DNA of 64,000 nt from Prunus persica (Eukaryota > Streptophyta > Magnoliopsida > Rosales > Rosaceae), in the NCBI RefSeq assembly GCF_000346465.2, contig NC_034015.1, forward strand, positions 968,497-1,032,496, given 5' to 3'. The translations under genes were made by a program, and so were the position numbers. Below, in pieces: positions 11,523-22,973 of this stretch; position 1 is the stretch's first letter; every line of letters begins with the position of its first letter. Under the pieces are notes generated by a model. The model saw nothing but the letters and a program-made list of their open reading frames with translations. It ran no database searches and was not told the origin of the DNA.

Positions 11523-11811
11523 AGAATTACTTTTGGGCAAATAAGGGGACGACTTTTTGAAAGCAACTGAGGGACCAGCTGAGGTGTCTACTAAAAAAGG
11601 ATCATAGCAGTAAAGGAGTGCCTGGCAGGGGTATGCCTTTGAGATTGACCAGGGGTCGGCAACTGTTGCAACTGGACATTAGATTTTCTCAAAGGTTGAT
11701 TTTCAAATTTAATTTTTACTGTGCCGTCTAAATATTGTTGAATATAGTCTAAATTGCTTAGACTACGTTGGATTGGAGCTGGTTGGCTCTCAGTGGCTAG
11801 GAAGTCCCAAA
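11523..11811 (-). pseudogene. Endogenous pararetrovirus fragment, movement-protein C-terminal part (right of copia 1)
   Basis: The minus strand at about 11805-11610 matches the viral frame at about 1165-965 with scattered substitutions (shared short blocks: ESQPAPIQRSL, NLDYIQQYLDGT, PLRKSNVQLQQLP). After the HSFTA block the two copies diverge and the piece at 11590-11523 continues in a shifted frame toward the copia insertion. Compared with the copy at the left edge, a long stretch that follows the movement domain is missing, so this is a deletion derivative. It is flanked on the right by a 26-bp tract (11812-11837) that recurs at 6196-6221. Confidence 0.75.
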
Positions 11812-11837
11812 TACTTTGAAACATACTTACTGTAGCT

Positions 11838-12861
11838 CTCATAAATCACAAGATCATTAAGAGTACCCAAAGCTACACCTCAGAGAGCGTTGAACACTAC
11901 AATGTCTCAAGAAGCAACCATGGGAAACTGAAAACGGGAAACCCAAAGTAATGAGAAAATGCCTTTTCCTGCTTCCAAAACCATAAATATGCTAACAAAT
12001 AATATTGAATTTGGTATAACAAAGCAAAAAAGAAAACACCCATCTTTACACAAAAATCCATGTTATTGTTGGTTTTGTGATGGAATATGGGGTGCTGGCT
12101 GGAAATATGAGTTGCTTCAGCAGAGTTCTTTTGTATTCTCTTAGCTTGTGTTGTTGTCACAATGATAAGCTCAAAGGCTTTTTAAATAGAACAAATATTC
12201 TAGAGAATTCTTCCTAGAGAACCTAAAAGACATTGCATAGGAACTCTACCAAATTAATTAAGGACCGCTACAGCTACTGTAATAAATAGAGATATTCTAG
12301 AGAATTAAGGAAGTGCATTAATTCCAACAGTTATCTGAGTTTAACCATATAAACAAATATACATATAATGAGAGAAAGATATGAAATTTCCTACCCATTT
12401 AGGTAATCCAGCACTGACTATATTACATGTCCATCACATAAAGAATACCGTAATTATCTGAAAGGTTCCAAAAATTAGTAAAACTGCACATATAGAATGA
12501 ATTAGAACCGAGCCTTTTCAAATTTCTAGTTGTGAGTATGAGATGCAGATACATGTACATATTTCAAAACTCTATGTGTAACCAAATGCATCATTTCATT
12601 AGGAGCTTCCGAATAACTTTGAAATAAACATTGGGGATTTAGTATATAGTACCTAATGTTGCAATAAGAAGGAATGGGAGATCAAAGAATTATTTAGAAG
12701 AGACATAGTACAAGAGCAGGGACATCTCGTACTATTTGTTGCCTTGTTAACTAGATAACAAAGGCATGTGCTCAAGAAATATTGCTCTGTATTTTATATG
12801 TTGATTAAAAACCAACATTGTCCTCCTGCTTTAATATTCACTACTAAATACAAGGAAAAGA
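11838..12861. other. Intergenic or intron-like AT-rich stretch, no confident gene
   Basis: A short minus-strand open stretch before 11838 ends at a good donor-like A|GTAAGTATG, and a minus frame at 12160-11897 has a hydrophobic run, but neither matches a family I know. After removal of the solo LTR this sequence joins 15881-16067 directly. Confidence 0.5.
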
Positions 12862-15800
12862 TGACAGGACCCGTCCCAAATGTTCCGAAATCCGAGACGA
12901 AACTTGTAAATTTTTCCGACATCACCCCGATGTTGGGCCCACTTCTAAAACTATATCCTTTTTCCCCAAAAGGAATAAGGGTACAACACTTTCTACCCAA
13001 ATTTCGGCAGAGTCTCCCCTGTAAATTGAGCATTGCCCAAAATTTCAACCTGCACAAAAACACATTTAATATCCCAACAGGCAGCACGCACAATATAATT
13101 TCATGCAATTCACATAAACGGCCTTCGGCCTTCCAATAATTCTCAACAAACTACCAAGCACACTATCAAATCAATTCATGCCTTAAACGAGGCAAACAAT
13201 AAATTCAAATACGAATTATGACTACTAAATTTCAACATGCATCATTTAACTTTTCCAATCCCAATATACGAGGTTTTAACCTCCTAACACAATCACCTCT
13301 CGTTTTCACCCTAATCTCAGGACCAACGACAAGGTCCGAACCAACCTCAATAAAACATATGACTAACATTTAGTCTGCTGCTGCACCTAGTAACCTTAGG
13401 CTGCCTACGTACCCTCACTGAGGGATCAAGCCACACGTAGTTCTTTCGCTACTAAAATCCGATTCCAACACATACAATACCTTTATTCATCTCTCTGTTA
13501 CTCACATAATCTCCCTATACGCTGGTACTACCAACACCACGTATGAGGTCTGTCAACAAGCCGGATAACCTACGCCACGTGCGACCTCAACATACTATCA
13601 CATAATCTCCCCATACGCCGGTACAACCAATGCCACTTGTGACCTCAACATACTGTCACATAATCTCCCCATACGCCGGTACAACCGACTCCACGTATGA
13701 GGTCTGTCAACACGCCGGATAACCTACGCCACGTGCGACCTCAACATACTGTCACATAATCTCCCCATACGCTGGTACAACCAACGCCAGTATGGAGTCT
13801 GTCAACACGCCGGATAACCTACGCCAAGTGCGACCTAACATACTGTCACATAATCTCCCCATACGCCGGTACAACCAACACCACGTATGGGGTCTGTCTC
13901 AACGCCGAAAAATCCTACGCCACGCAAGACCTCAATATCATATCACAATATCTCCCCATACGTCGGTACAACCAATGCCACGTATGGGGTCTGTCAATAC
14001 GCCGGATAACCTATGCCACGTGCGACCTCAACATACTATCACAATATCTCCCCATACGCCGGTACAACCAACGCCACGTATGGGGTCTGTCCGCAAGCCG
14101 GATAACCTACACCACGTGGGACCTCATATAATATCACAATATCTTCCTATACGCCGGTACAACCAACGCCATGTATGGGGTCTGTCAACACGCCAGATAA
14201 CCTACGCCACATGCGACCTCACCATATTATCACATAATCTCCCCATACGTCGGTACTACCAACGCCACGTATGGGGCCTGTCTGCACGCCGGATAAACTA
14301 CGCCACGTGGGACCTAACATTCACAGGGTGGTACTTATCGTGTAATCATAATCTGGGGAGGTACCTAAGGTAGTGCGTATAGCACTTCAAACTGACATTC
14401 TAGACTTTTTTTATACCTTTAAAATATATATATATAAATATATATATTAAGCTCAAAAATTGTATAAACCTCAAACAATCTAGCATCCGATAATTCTCGA
14501 ATTCAAAACAAGAAATTAATATTCTAATCCTACATCATCAATAAAACTCAACAATGCTCAAGACCTGTCACTAGGGACATTATAATCCTTCTAGGAAGGT
14601 AAAACTACATCGGAAGACTCGCAGTCAACCAAGGTCTAACTACCCAATCTTGGTCAAACTGGCCCACGGGGCCCACGACCTCCAAATTCCAATCCGAAGG
14701 TTCCTATGGGTTCTACAAGGTATAGGACACTCGTCCTGCAAGTTTAGTCCAGATCAGACGGTCAGATTGCTCACAATCGCACGATCTAACGGTTAATATA
14801 AACATAAACTTTAAATTATTAAATCGGAACATCCGGGGCTCTGATTTACGATCCGTGAATTCCTACACGATCCTAGAATACCTAGATTAACATATATTAC
14901 ATTCAAGACCATCCAACGGTCCCAACCTATCGAACCCTAATAACGCGCAATAGTCAGTATCCGTTCGATAGTCAAACGACGTCTGAATTGAGATCCGCAA
15001 AATCCTACACACTCGTGACAACCTAAGGATCTCATCGAGACAAAGTGAAACTTCACTACCCTCACCCACGCTCTGCCACACGCTCCGGCAGCGCTGGGTG
15101 CCCAAAGCGATTACGCATCGCCAAAAAATCTCAAAACCACAACTCCAAACTCCTACCCTAGGTATAACACCCTATTTGGAGCCACTTTTGTTCTTGGACC
15201 TACCCCAAAAACTGACCGTAATCGAGATCCCAAAACCGGTCGAACCCTAAATCCAAAATCGAGCGGCTTAGGCTAAAAATTGATGCAATCCTACCCAACC
15301 ATCAGCTAGAGCATGAAAAATAGGTAGAAATCCATACCTTACCCGACTGAATTGGTGAACGAAGGAGAGAGATCGAGCGGTGAGAAGTTTTGTCAAAACC
15401 GGCTCATTTCGATGTATCCGGCGAGCACAGTGGATGGGGATGGCTGAGACCAGTCGGGAAAGGACGAGGGAGAGGTGGCGGTTCGAACGGGACAGGTCTC
15501 AAGGCCGGTCGTGGACTGTGGCGGGGCGACAACCTTGGAGGGTGGCGAATGTGAAAAACGAAGGGGAGAGGGGGGCTGTTCGCGATGGGGGAGAGAGAGA
15601 GAGAGAGAGAGAAAATCTGATTTTTAAAATAAAAATCCCATTTTAAAATATTTACGATTTTGCCACTGAACTTGTTTTGCTCGTAACTTCTTCTTTTCAA
15701 CTTCGAATCGAGCCCACTACGTGTCTGCGAACTCATCTCAGTACGACCTACCCAAAAATATCATTCATTGCCCCAAACTCTCTCCGGGTAAGAAAATGAC

Positions 15801-15880
15801 CAAAATACCCCTATCCCAAGGGTAAATTTGTCACTTGAATAATTTAAATAAGGGATTAAATTTGGAGTCGGGGTGTTACA
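12862..15880 (-). mobile_element. Solo LTR of a chromovirus-type Ty3/gypsy element, 3019 bp
   Basis: The minus strand runs from TGTAACACCCCGACTCC at 15880 to ...GGTCCTGTCA at 12862. A perfect 5-bp duplication AAAGA flanks it (12857-12861 and 15881-15885). No primer-binding site, polypurine tract or coding domain lies inside, so it is a recombination product. Blocks match the 5' LTR at 61753-63648 (starts TGTAAGAACCC, ends GGTCCTGTCA), and the remnant at 2650-4047. It is about 1.1 kb longer than that 5' LTR, largely because of an internal tandem array. Confidence 0.9.
13511..14334. repeat. 96-bp tandem array inside the solo LTR, about 8.5 copies
   Basis: The landmark CTCCCCATACGC recurs at 13511, 13607, 13665, 13761, 13855, 13952, 14048, 14143 and 14239, so spacing is 94-97 bases except one shortened unit of 58. 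Each full unit contains CCGGTACAACCAACGCCACG and GATAACCTACGCCACGTG with few changes. A long plus-strand open frame here (13792-14373) is a by-product of the 96-bp period (divisible by three). Confidence 0.95.
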
Positions 15881-16077
15881 AAAGATGTAGAGAGAAGCAC
15901 AAAATTAAAAGATGAAGCAATTTGCAAAAATATTTACAGTACTCATTCAGGAAACTGAATGCACAATTTGTTTGTAAACTCAAATATCTGCTATCAAAAC
16001 TCCTATGAAATTGTAATAAGCAATATGACATTATAAAGTTATCAGTATTCCATCTATATAAAATAGATAATAAACTA
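15881..16077. other. Short spacer between solo LTR and MULE
   Basis: AT-rich sequence without a recognisable gene; its last ten bases (16068-16077) are the left target duplication of the MULE. Confidence 0.6.
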
Positions 16078-16197
16078 GGGTTAATGACCAAAATGGTCCC
16101 CCAACTATTGCTCGAGTATCATTTTGGTCCACCAGGTAAAATTTTCGTTTGAATCATCCTTAAACTCTTTATTTTTTATCCAGATGGTCCTATCGTG
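16078..16197 (+). repeat. MULE left TIR
   Basis: About 120 bp, pairing with 21451-21570 with scattered mismatches; probably carries transposase binding sites and a promoter. Confidence 0.92.
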
Positions 16198-16514
16198 ACA
16201 GATTCCGTCACTTTTGATCACACGATGGCCACGTGACTGAGTTTTGAAGGCTATATGTGACTTTTTGAGAAGCTCTATCGTTCAAAAGCAAAATACCTAC
16301 AGTTTATTCGATGTTTCTCTCATTTTAGGCGATTACCATAGACTGAAAGGGATTGTAATGCGAGTTGCTAAATTGGTCGACGCAGTAGTAGTGTGCCAGT
16401 CGCTGAATTGGTGAAGTTAGTGTGTAATTTTAGTGTTAATTTTGGAGTTCGAATTTCGGAGTTTGGGTTCGGGTTTGATTTTGGGGATTTTGGGAAATTC
16501 ATTGCTTGCTAATA

Positions 16515-19500
16515 ATGGAGTTCAAATTCCGTTCAGGTGGAAAGACTCTCAAATATGGTAAGGGCTTTTGTAATGCATTTTATGTTGTTTTTGTTTGGAA
16601 ATGGATGAGTTGTACTTGTCTGGAAGTGTGGTTTCTTTATGCGTAAAAGATTCCTTTTTCTGTGTTTGTGTTTGGCTTTTTGGTTGTTTTATGTTTAAAG
16701 TAAGGGTAAAGGAATCGTTTTCCTGTATGTGGATTTGGCTTTTGGTACATTAACTGTAGAGTGTAAGCTTTATTTTGTCTGAAATGTTGAATGTGGGGTT
16801 TTTTTTTTAAATGTCTGCGGTCCCTTGGTTATTTGCTTCACACCCAAGTCAATAATTGTTGCCCTTAGCAGTAACAACAAAACTTTGACTTTAAATTAAC
16901 ATATTGTTGTTTCAAATTTGCAGCTACTAATGGAATGTGCACTCTAGATTTACATCATGGGGGCTGGTTTGAAAATAGGGTTTATAAAAAGGGTAAGGTC
17001 TGTTATTTGGACAATATTGTAGAAGATTTTCTGTCCTTATTAGATTTCCTGAAAATTGGGAGAGGTCTTGGGTATGATGTTGACATTTCTCAAGTTGAGC
17101 AACGTTTGGAAATTAGGTATAGAAATGTTGAGGGTGGACTAGAGCTTGTTACATGTGATACTACAGTGGTTGAAATGGTTTGTCACATACCATCCAATAA
17201 GGTTATTAAGTTATACTATAGTGAGATTCAAGACTATGATGACTATGATGTAGATGCAGAAAATTATGGTAGGGTTGTGACTCAGAATTACCAAGTGAAA
17301 GAGGTGACTTATATTGAAGATGAGGAGACTTTTGAGAATGTTGGGACGAAAGTGGCAAATGAAGATACAGCCAAAGAGGTACCAAATGAAGATGTAGGGG
17401 TAGAATTACCAAATGAAGATGTAGGGGCAGAATTACCAAATGAAGATGCAAGGGCAGAATTACCAAATGAAGATGTAGGGGCAAATGTGACAATTGATGA
17501 TGAAATGGTGGATTGCCAAATGAAGATGAAGATGAGGATTCAAAAATTAAAGACAGTGATTATAAGTTCAGTGAAAATGAGACAGAGGTCAAGTCAACTG
17601 TTGGAGAGAATGTAGAAGATGAGGGGACTACTCATGGGGCTCCAAGAGAGGTGTCATCTGATGGTGCTAACACATCATAATTTGACACTGGAAATGAGAC
17701 TGAAGATGAGGGTAACATTAGAAAAAAGAAAAAACTGCCAAAGTTTAAGCAGCATAGAAGAGATGTGGAAAAATCCAGAGTTTAGATTGGGAATGAAATT
17801 TGCAAACAAAAAACTATTGATAGAGGCTATCAGCATGCAATTATACATGGTAGGGAAGTGAAATTGATAAAAAAAAAACACAAGAGACGAGTTCATGCAA
17901 AATGTGTGCAAGGCTGTTCTTTCCAAGTATATGGATCAAAGATTGATACAAAGGAAGGGACATTTGCAAAAAAAACTTTGAGCATAGAACATCAGTGTGG
18001 AAGAGTAGACGAGCTTAGGTATACCACATCATACTGGCTTTGTGACAAATATGCAAACAAGCTCAGGCGGAACTCAGAGTTTGATATGAAATCATTTCAA
18101 GACGATGTGTTGGAAGATTACAAAATAAATGTCACAAAAATTCAAGTTTATAGGGCAAAGAGGCTGGCCAAAGATTTAATTGAAGGTACTTACAAAGAAC
18201 AATATGCTAGTTTGTTTGATTATGCAGAAGAATTGAAAAATGCAACAAAGAGTAGTACAGTGAAGATTAAAACTCGGATTGTGAAGGGTGAGACAGTGTT
18301 TCAGAGGATATATGTGTGCTTGGCTGCCTATAAGAAGGGATTTTTAGAGGGTTGCACCCTGTTATTGGTGTTGATGGCTACCATTTTAAAGGGTCTTATC
18401 CTGGATAGATCTTGACGGCTATTGGGGTGGATGAGAACAATGGTTACTTCCCAGTAGCTTATGTTGTGGTTGATATTGAGAGTAAAGACTCTTGGATTTG
18501 GTTTTTCAATCTGCTTATTGAAGATTTAGGGATTACAAATTGAAGAGCTTGGGTAGTCATTAGTGACAAACAAAAGGGACTTGTACCTGTCATTGAGGCA
18601 GTACTTCCAACTGCAGAGCACAAGATGTGTGTGAGACACTTGTACAGTAACTTTAGGGCATCACATACTGGTTTTGCTCTGAAACATATTTTATGGGCTG
18701 CAGCAAGAGCTACTACTGTGCTTGGTGGGAGGCAGAAATGGAGAAGATGAAAAATGAGGATGAGGAAGCTTGGAAGTGGTTGAAGAAGAGACTTGCAAAC
18801 AATTGGAGCAGATCTCACTTCGAGTCACATTTTAAATGTGATATTTTGTTGAATAATCTATGTGAAAGTTTCAATGCAGCCATACTAGATGCAAGGGATA
18901 AGATAATTTTGAGCTGCTTGGAGAGGATAAGGGTGTATGTCATACTTAGAATGGCTAGTAGGAGGTCTGCATCTAAGAATTGGAGATACTCTTTTAGGCC
19001 TAGGATATTCAAGATAATTGAGAAGAATAAGTTAGGTCCATCACAGTGCATTCCTAGATTGGCTGGTGAGAAATTGTATCAAGTGAGCCACATTTATGGT
19101 GGAGAATTTGCTGTAGACCTTAGAGCAAAGACATGCTCTTGTAGGAGGTGGAATTTATGTGGAATACCATGTCTCCATGTAATCTCAGCAATATTTCAAA
19201 GATGTGAAAACCCAATTGCTTATGTGGATGATTGTTATGAGTGATTCACCCCATCCCTTCAATTGACCAATGGAGTAAATGTGGTCTTCCTCCAATTAAA
19301 CCTCCACTTTACAAGCAACAACCGGGTAGGCCTAAAAAGGTTAGGACAAAGGAGCCTTGTGAGGTTGAAATACCAGCCCTTATCCCACCAAACCCTAGGC
19401 CTCTAAATTATATTGCCCCACCAGCCAAGCTTAGAAGGGTTTTCATTCAAATAAGATGTCGTGGATGCATTCAAAGATGCCATAATAGAGCAACATGTGA

Positions 19501-20229
19501 CAGACTAAACAATGAAAACCAACAGGTATGACTGTTAGACACCTTGTTTAGTTCTATGTTATGGACCAATTGCTTAATAATTTTCTTACATTTGCATATT
19601 AATGCATCTTCAGCCCAAATGGAGCAAGGTTCTTCTTCAGCCCAAATGGAGCAAGGTTCTTCTTCACAACCACTACAAGCTTCTTCACAAGCAGGATCTA
19701 GCACAGTCAGAGGGAGAGGCATGAGTAGAGGAAGAGGCATAAGTAGAGGGAGAGGCGTAAGTGGAGGAAGAGGCAATGTTGCCAAAGCCACTGTTTACCC
19801 AAATTCACAACAAAGTGTAAGCTTTATTTTCTCAACCATTCAATTTTTTATTGCTTAAGTCATTCAAAAACAATAAATATCAGTAACTTTTTCAAGTGAC
19901 AAGAGGTAATGGACAAGTCTTACCATCTTCACATGTTGGCTTAGGAAGAGGTTTACCATCTTCAAAGCTAAGTGCAATTAGAGGAAGAGGCTTAGGAAGA
20001 GGCATAAGTAGAGGAAAAGGCTTAGGAAGAGGCATAAGTAGAGGAAGAGGCTTACCATCGTCACAGCCAAGTGTTATTGTCATTTGGTTTAATTCTTACT
20101 CGTTTGACTAATTAACAATTTTTCAACCATTACACACCTGACATTACTACATTGTTTAGGTGGCAAGAGGAAAGGGACAAGGAAGAGCAGATTGGGACAA
20201 CATTTCCCATGATAATAACATGGCCTAAA
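16515..20229 (+). pseudogene. MULE transposase gene (MURA-like), frameshifted
   Basis: Exon 1 (16515-16557) joins exon 2 (from 16924) at a good donor ATG|GTAAGG and acceptor TTTGCAG|C, giving MEFKFRSGGKTLKY-ATNGM. The N-terminal part resembles the PB1-like domain of plant MULEs. An acidic region with 27-bp repeats follows, then a MuDR DNA-binding domain (17790-18020), and the MULE catalytic domain with VIGVDGYHFKG near 18360-18395 and ISDKQKGL near 18560. A SWIM zinc finger comes next (CSCRRWNLCGIPCLH, 19135-19180), then a CCHC-like cluster (CRGCIQRCHNRATC, 19460-19500) and exons of RGRG repeats to VARGKGQGR at 20160. Breaks: frame changes near 17515, 17830, 18350, 18715 and 19235, and stops including TAG at 17783 and TGA at 18541. 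It cannot make an active enzyme as read. Confidence 0.9.
17382..17489 (+). repeat. 27-bp minisatellite coding PNEDVGAEL repeats
   Basis: Four units of ACCAAATGAAGATGTAGGGG plus seven bases, in frame within the acidic part of the transposase. The open minus-strand frame here is only its complement. Confidence 0.88.
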
Positions 20230-20272
20230 AATAAGGGAAGCTATTGCCAAGGGTGTCATATGTTGTGTATTT

Positions 20273-20640
20273 TGGGATATGTACTTTTCTGGGCAAGGGG
20301 ATTTTGTGTAATGGGTCTTGAAAGCTGAGTTTGGATTGTGTAAATGGTTTTGAGTTTGAAGGCCTAAAACTGTGTAATCGCTTGCCTATTCTAGGTTAGG
20401 TACTTTTCTGGGCAGAAGGATTTTGTGTACTTTGTCTAATTGATTTTGAGCTAGAGGGGCTCAAACTGTGTAATTGGTTGTCTATTTTGGGATATGTACT
20501 TTTCTAGGCAAGTGAATTTTGTGTCCTTTGTCTAACTGGTCTTGAATGGAACAGCTCAAACTCTGTAATTGGTCTTCAATGGTTTTGAGTTAGAAGGGCC
20601 CAAACTTTGTAATTGGAATATTTGGAATGTTTACTCAGTT
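20273..20640 (+). repeat. Diverged tandem repeat in the 3' region of the MULE transposase gene
   Basis: The phrase TAYTTTTCTRGGCA-GAATTTTGTGT recurs near 20280, 20400 and 20500, each followed by AAACTGTGTAATTGG-like text. No coding frame runs through it; it separates the two convergent genes. Confidence 0.7.
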
Positions 20641-20840
20641 TCTGTGCATCTCCCAGATATTCAAATAACCCAAATTCAAGAAAATTTTAGAACACTAATG
20701 GACATTCATTCTACAATTGAAACAGAAGTCTTCACCATTACATTCAAAGAAACAAACCCCATAACATAACAATTAAAACTTCCCACTCATCACAAATGTT
20801 ATAAACAAACCCCAACAAAAAATCAAGGAAACCCACATTA

Positions 20841-21296
20841 TCAATTGTCTTTGCCCATGAGCCCATTCCAAAACCCTTTTTTTTTTTCCTGAACCATTTC
20901 TTTCAATTTCTGTTGCAGTTCTTTCTTTTTTGCTTCCACAGATCTCAATTGTTCTTCCTTTGCTCGACCTTCCTCCTCCATTGCTCTAAGTCTTCTAAGC
21001 AAACCAGGGACCACTTGTTTTCCTCTTGGACAAGTTTCATTTTCACCCACTCGAAAAAATGCATACCTTTTCTGCTATTCTGGAAATAAAATCTTACTCA
21101 ATTTCAGACCTCAACAAGCAATTACAAATGAAAAAGAACAACTTTTGCAACCCGAATAATAACTTACCCAATTTTTATCACAAGCATCGAATCTTCTTAC
21201 TGGGTTCAAATCTGTCCATGAAGTCCGACGAATTATCTTTGTCTCATCGACGCAGTACCAACTTGTGCCACTTGAGGTCGTTGAAATCTCCGACAT
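20841..21296 (-). CDS. GRF-type zinc finger plus coiled-coil protein, second gene of the MULE
   Basis: Two minus-strand exons, 21296-21168 and 21071-20841, joined by donor TGG|GTAAGTT and acceptor AATAGCAG|AAAAGG over a 96-bp intron; the join keeps frame and gives 119 residues. Residues 12-60 fit the GRF zinc-finger pattern (RRTSWTDLNPVRRFDAC, then FFRV), a nucleic-acid-binding fold. Residues 67-105 are a charged coiled coil (RAMEEEGRAKEEQLRSVE), and the end is GFWNGLMGKDN. This matches the compact plant GRF/coiled-coil proteins often annotated near MULEs. Two usual Cys ligands are replaced (Ser12 and Tyr46), so zinc binding may be lost. It faces the transposase gene tail to tail, has no internal stop, and could be a helper protein of the transposon. 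Confidence 0.72.
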
Positions 21297-21450
21297 TGCA
21301 AACCTAGGGTTCTAATCTGGGGGTTTTGGTAAAGCTTCCAACAGAAATGGGAGGGAAAACATTCCTATGTTGGCTTGGTCGTTTTAAAGGAGGGTACTCA
21401 CCTAAAAATACGGTTTTTTCCTTGATTTCATGGAATAATACACATACTTT

Positions 21451-21570
21451 GACGGTAGGATCATCTTGATACAAAATAAAGAGTTTAAAGACGATTCAAA
21501 TGAAAATTTTAGTTGGTGGACCAAAATGATACTCGAGCAATAGTTAGGGGACCCTTTTGGTCATTAACCC
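21451..21570 (-). repeat. MULE right TIR
   Basis: Inverted copy of 16078-16197, followed directly by the TAATAAACTA duplication. Confidence 0.92.
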
Positions 21571-21580
21571 TAATAAACTA

Positions 21581-22289
21581 CATACTAGAAGCAAATCCTT
21601 TCAAGCTTATCAAGTAACCACCAACAAATTCAGTATGAAACAATCATAAATTGCGTAATGGAAACGAAAACAGATATTTCATTCCTAATGGAAACAAAAA
21701 CAGATTATTCAGCCATAATGGAAACACCAAGAGAATCAGAAACCCATCAATGTCTCATTCAATCACAGAAACCCAAAAAAAAAAAAAGAAAAAAAAAAGC
21801 AAAACCAATATCAGAACTCACCACAGTGAAGATCGATGATGAAGGCATTTTGGCTTTGCAGTGGAAGTCGATGACGGAGTTGGCGAGTCACAACCATGGC
21901 TTCACTGTGGAGGCCGACGACGAAGGTGGCGAGTCGTGGTAGCTAAGGTCTGGTTCTGATATGTGAGTTGGAAAATATAACTAATGGGAGATGAGGTTAT
22001 GCGAGATTCGATGGTGGAGCTGGATTTCTTGTGAGGTTTCGCAGAAGGATGAAGAGGAAGAGGAAGAGACTAGAGAAAGGATAGGATTTCAGAGAGCAAC
22101 GAGTCTGAAGAAAAAATAATAATAAGTGAATGATGGGCAATAGGCCTGTCAATAAGGTTTTTATACGAGGCATTTGTGATTAGGTTTCAAAATAGGGACA
22201 TTAGTGAAAAAATTAGGTGTGCCAGGGGCAAAGCTGCGTATGTCCCTTTTATGTTTATTTGTTGGTTTATCGGGAAGTGGTGAAACCAA
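21581..22289. other. Spacer with no confident gene
   Basis: Contains A-rich and GGAAAC-rich low-complexity sequence (21655-21800) and a GA-rich stretch near 22030-22080. Open frames here are short and repetitive. A possible minus-strand first exon ending at a GTG|GTGAGT donor near 21815 is not enough to call a gene. Confidence 0.5.
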
Positions 22290-22800
22290 AGAGTCCTTGG
22301 CGCAGAGTTGGAGATGCCTTCTAACCCAAAGCCTGTCATCTTCCTTGCTGTTTATGAATGGTATATTTCTGTTCAAAGGGCAATTAAGCCTAAGATTAAA
22401 ATCCAGATTATTAAGCATATCTACCATGAACAAAATGTAGCCACAGATGCTTTGGCTACCAGAAATTATAATCTTGGCCCTGGGCTCCATCTCTATGATG
22501 AGGTGCCACAGGCCCCGTGCTTTTGTTCTATAATTGTTTGGCTTTGGGCTTTTAGCCCCACCCCCCCCCCCCCCCCCCCCCCCCCCCCCACTTACCCCAA
22601 AAAAAAAAAAAAACCAAAAAGCCCAGATTATGATATCTTGGAACCCTCCTGAGATTGGGCAATTTAAGCTTAATGTGGATGGGACTTGAAAAACTGCCTC
22701 TGGTGCGATGGGGCTGGAGGTCTGCTCAGGGACTCTTCCGAGGACTGGATAAGAGGATTTGCTGTTAATCTTGGGAAAAGTCAGATCTTGAATACACCCA
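22290..22800 (+). pseudogene. Scrambled RNase H pieces of a LINE-type or plant RNase H-like gene
   Basis: At 22308-22520 the plus strand reads as the C-terminal half of a plant RNase H domain (IIKHIYHEQNVATDALA, then NLGPGLHLYDEVP), keeping the late catalytic Asp of ATDALA. At 22640-22790 comes the N-terminal half (QFKLNVDGT, then TASGAMG and frames matching an RDSSEDWIRGFAVNLG-like phrase) with an in-frame TGA after DGT. The two halves are in the wrong order and separated by a poly-C/poly-A tract. This is a rearranged relic of a non-LTR element or RNase H-like gene. Confidence 0.6.
22561..22589. repeat. Poly-C run of 29 bases
   Basis: 29 consecutive C on the plus strand, soon followed by 14 A (22599-22612). 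The minus strand is G29 and could form a G-quadruplex. Length in an assembly is prone to error. Confidence 0.9.
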
Positions 22801-22973
22801 CATTTAGATGGACATTTTAAAAGTTCAAACAGGTCAAGATTGAATACACCCAAACTGTTATAGACTTTTTAAAAGTATAAATCCAAATTGAATACACTGG
22901 ATTTTTAAAATCTTTTTAAACGCTCTAAAATCGTAATTGAATCCCCCCTAGCCACCGCCCCCTGCGGAGCCCC

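Larger units (their letters stand above)
16078..21570 (+). mobile_element. Complete Mutator-like element (MULE), 5493 bp
   Basis: Terminal inverted repeats of about 120 bp (16078-16197 and 21451-21570) both start GGGTTAATGACC and share GCTCGAGTATCATTTTGGTC. A perfect 10-bp target duplication TAATAAACTA lies at 16068-16077 and 21571-21580; 9-11 bp duplications are diagnostic of Mutator. The element carries a decayed plus-strand transposase gene and a convergent minus-strand GRF zinc-finger gene, a layout like maize MuDR with mudrA and mudrB facing each other, though the second protein is unrelated to MURB as far as I can tell. Confidence 0.95.

Noticed and set aside
11897..12160. Minus-strand frame with a hydrophobic run, possible membrane or secreted protein exon
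   Set aside because: No family recognised, no supporting splice partner, and it sits in TE-rich spacer; kept only as a note in the spacer entry.
13792..14373. 193-codon open frame as a protein gene
   Set aside because: It is the translation of the 96-bp tandem array (period divisible by three) inside a solo LTR.
15404..15736. Minus-strand Pro-rich frame overlapping a plus-strand frame
   Set aside because: Both lie in the solo LTR over a GAGAGA run; no domain on either strand.
17206..17493. Minus-strand frame rich in HLHLVILPL repeats
   Set aside because: Complement of the 27-bp coding minisatellite of the MULE transposase.
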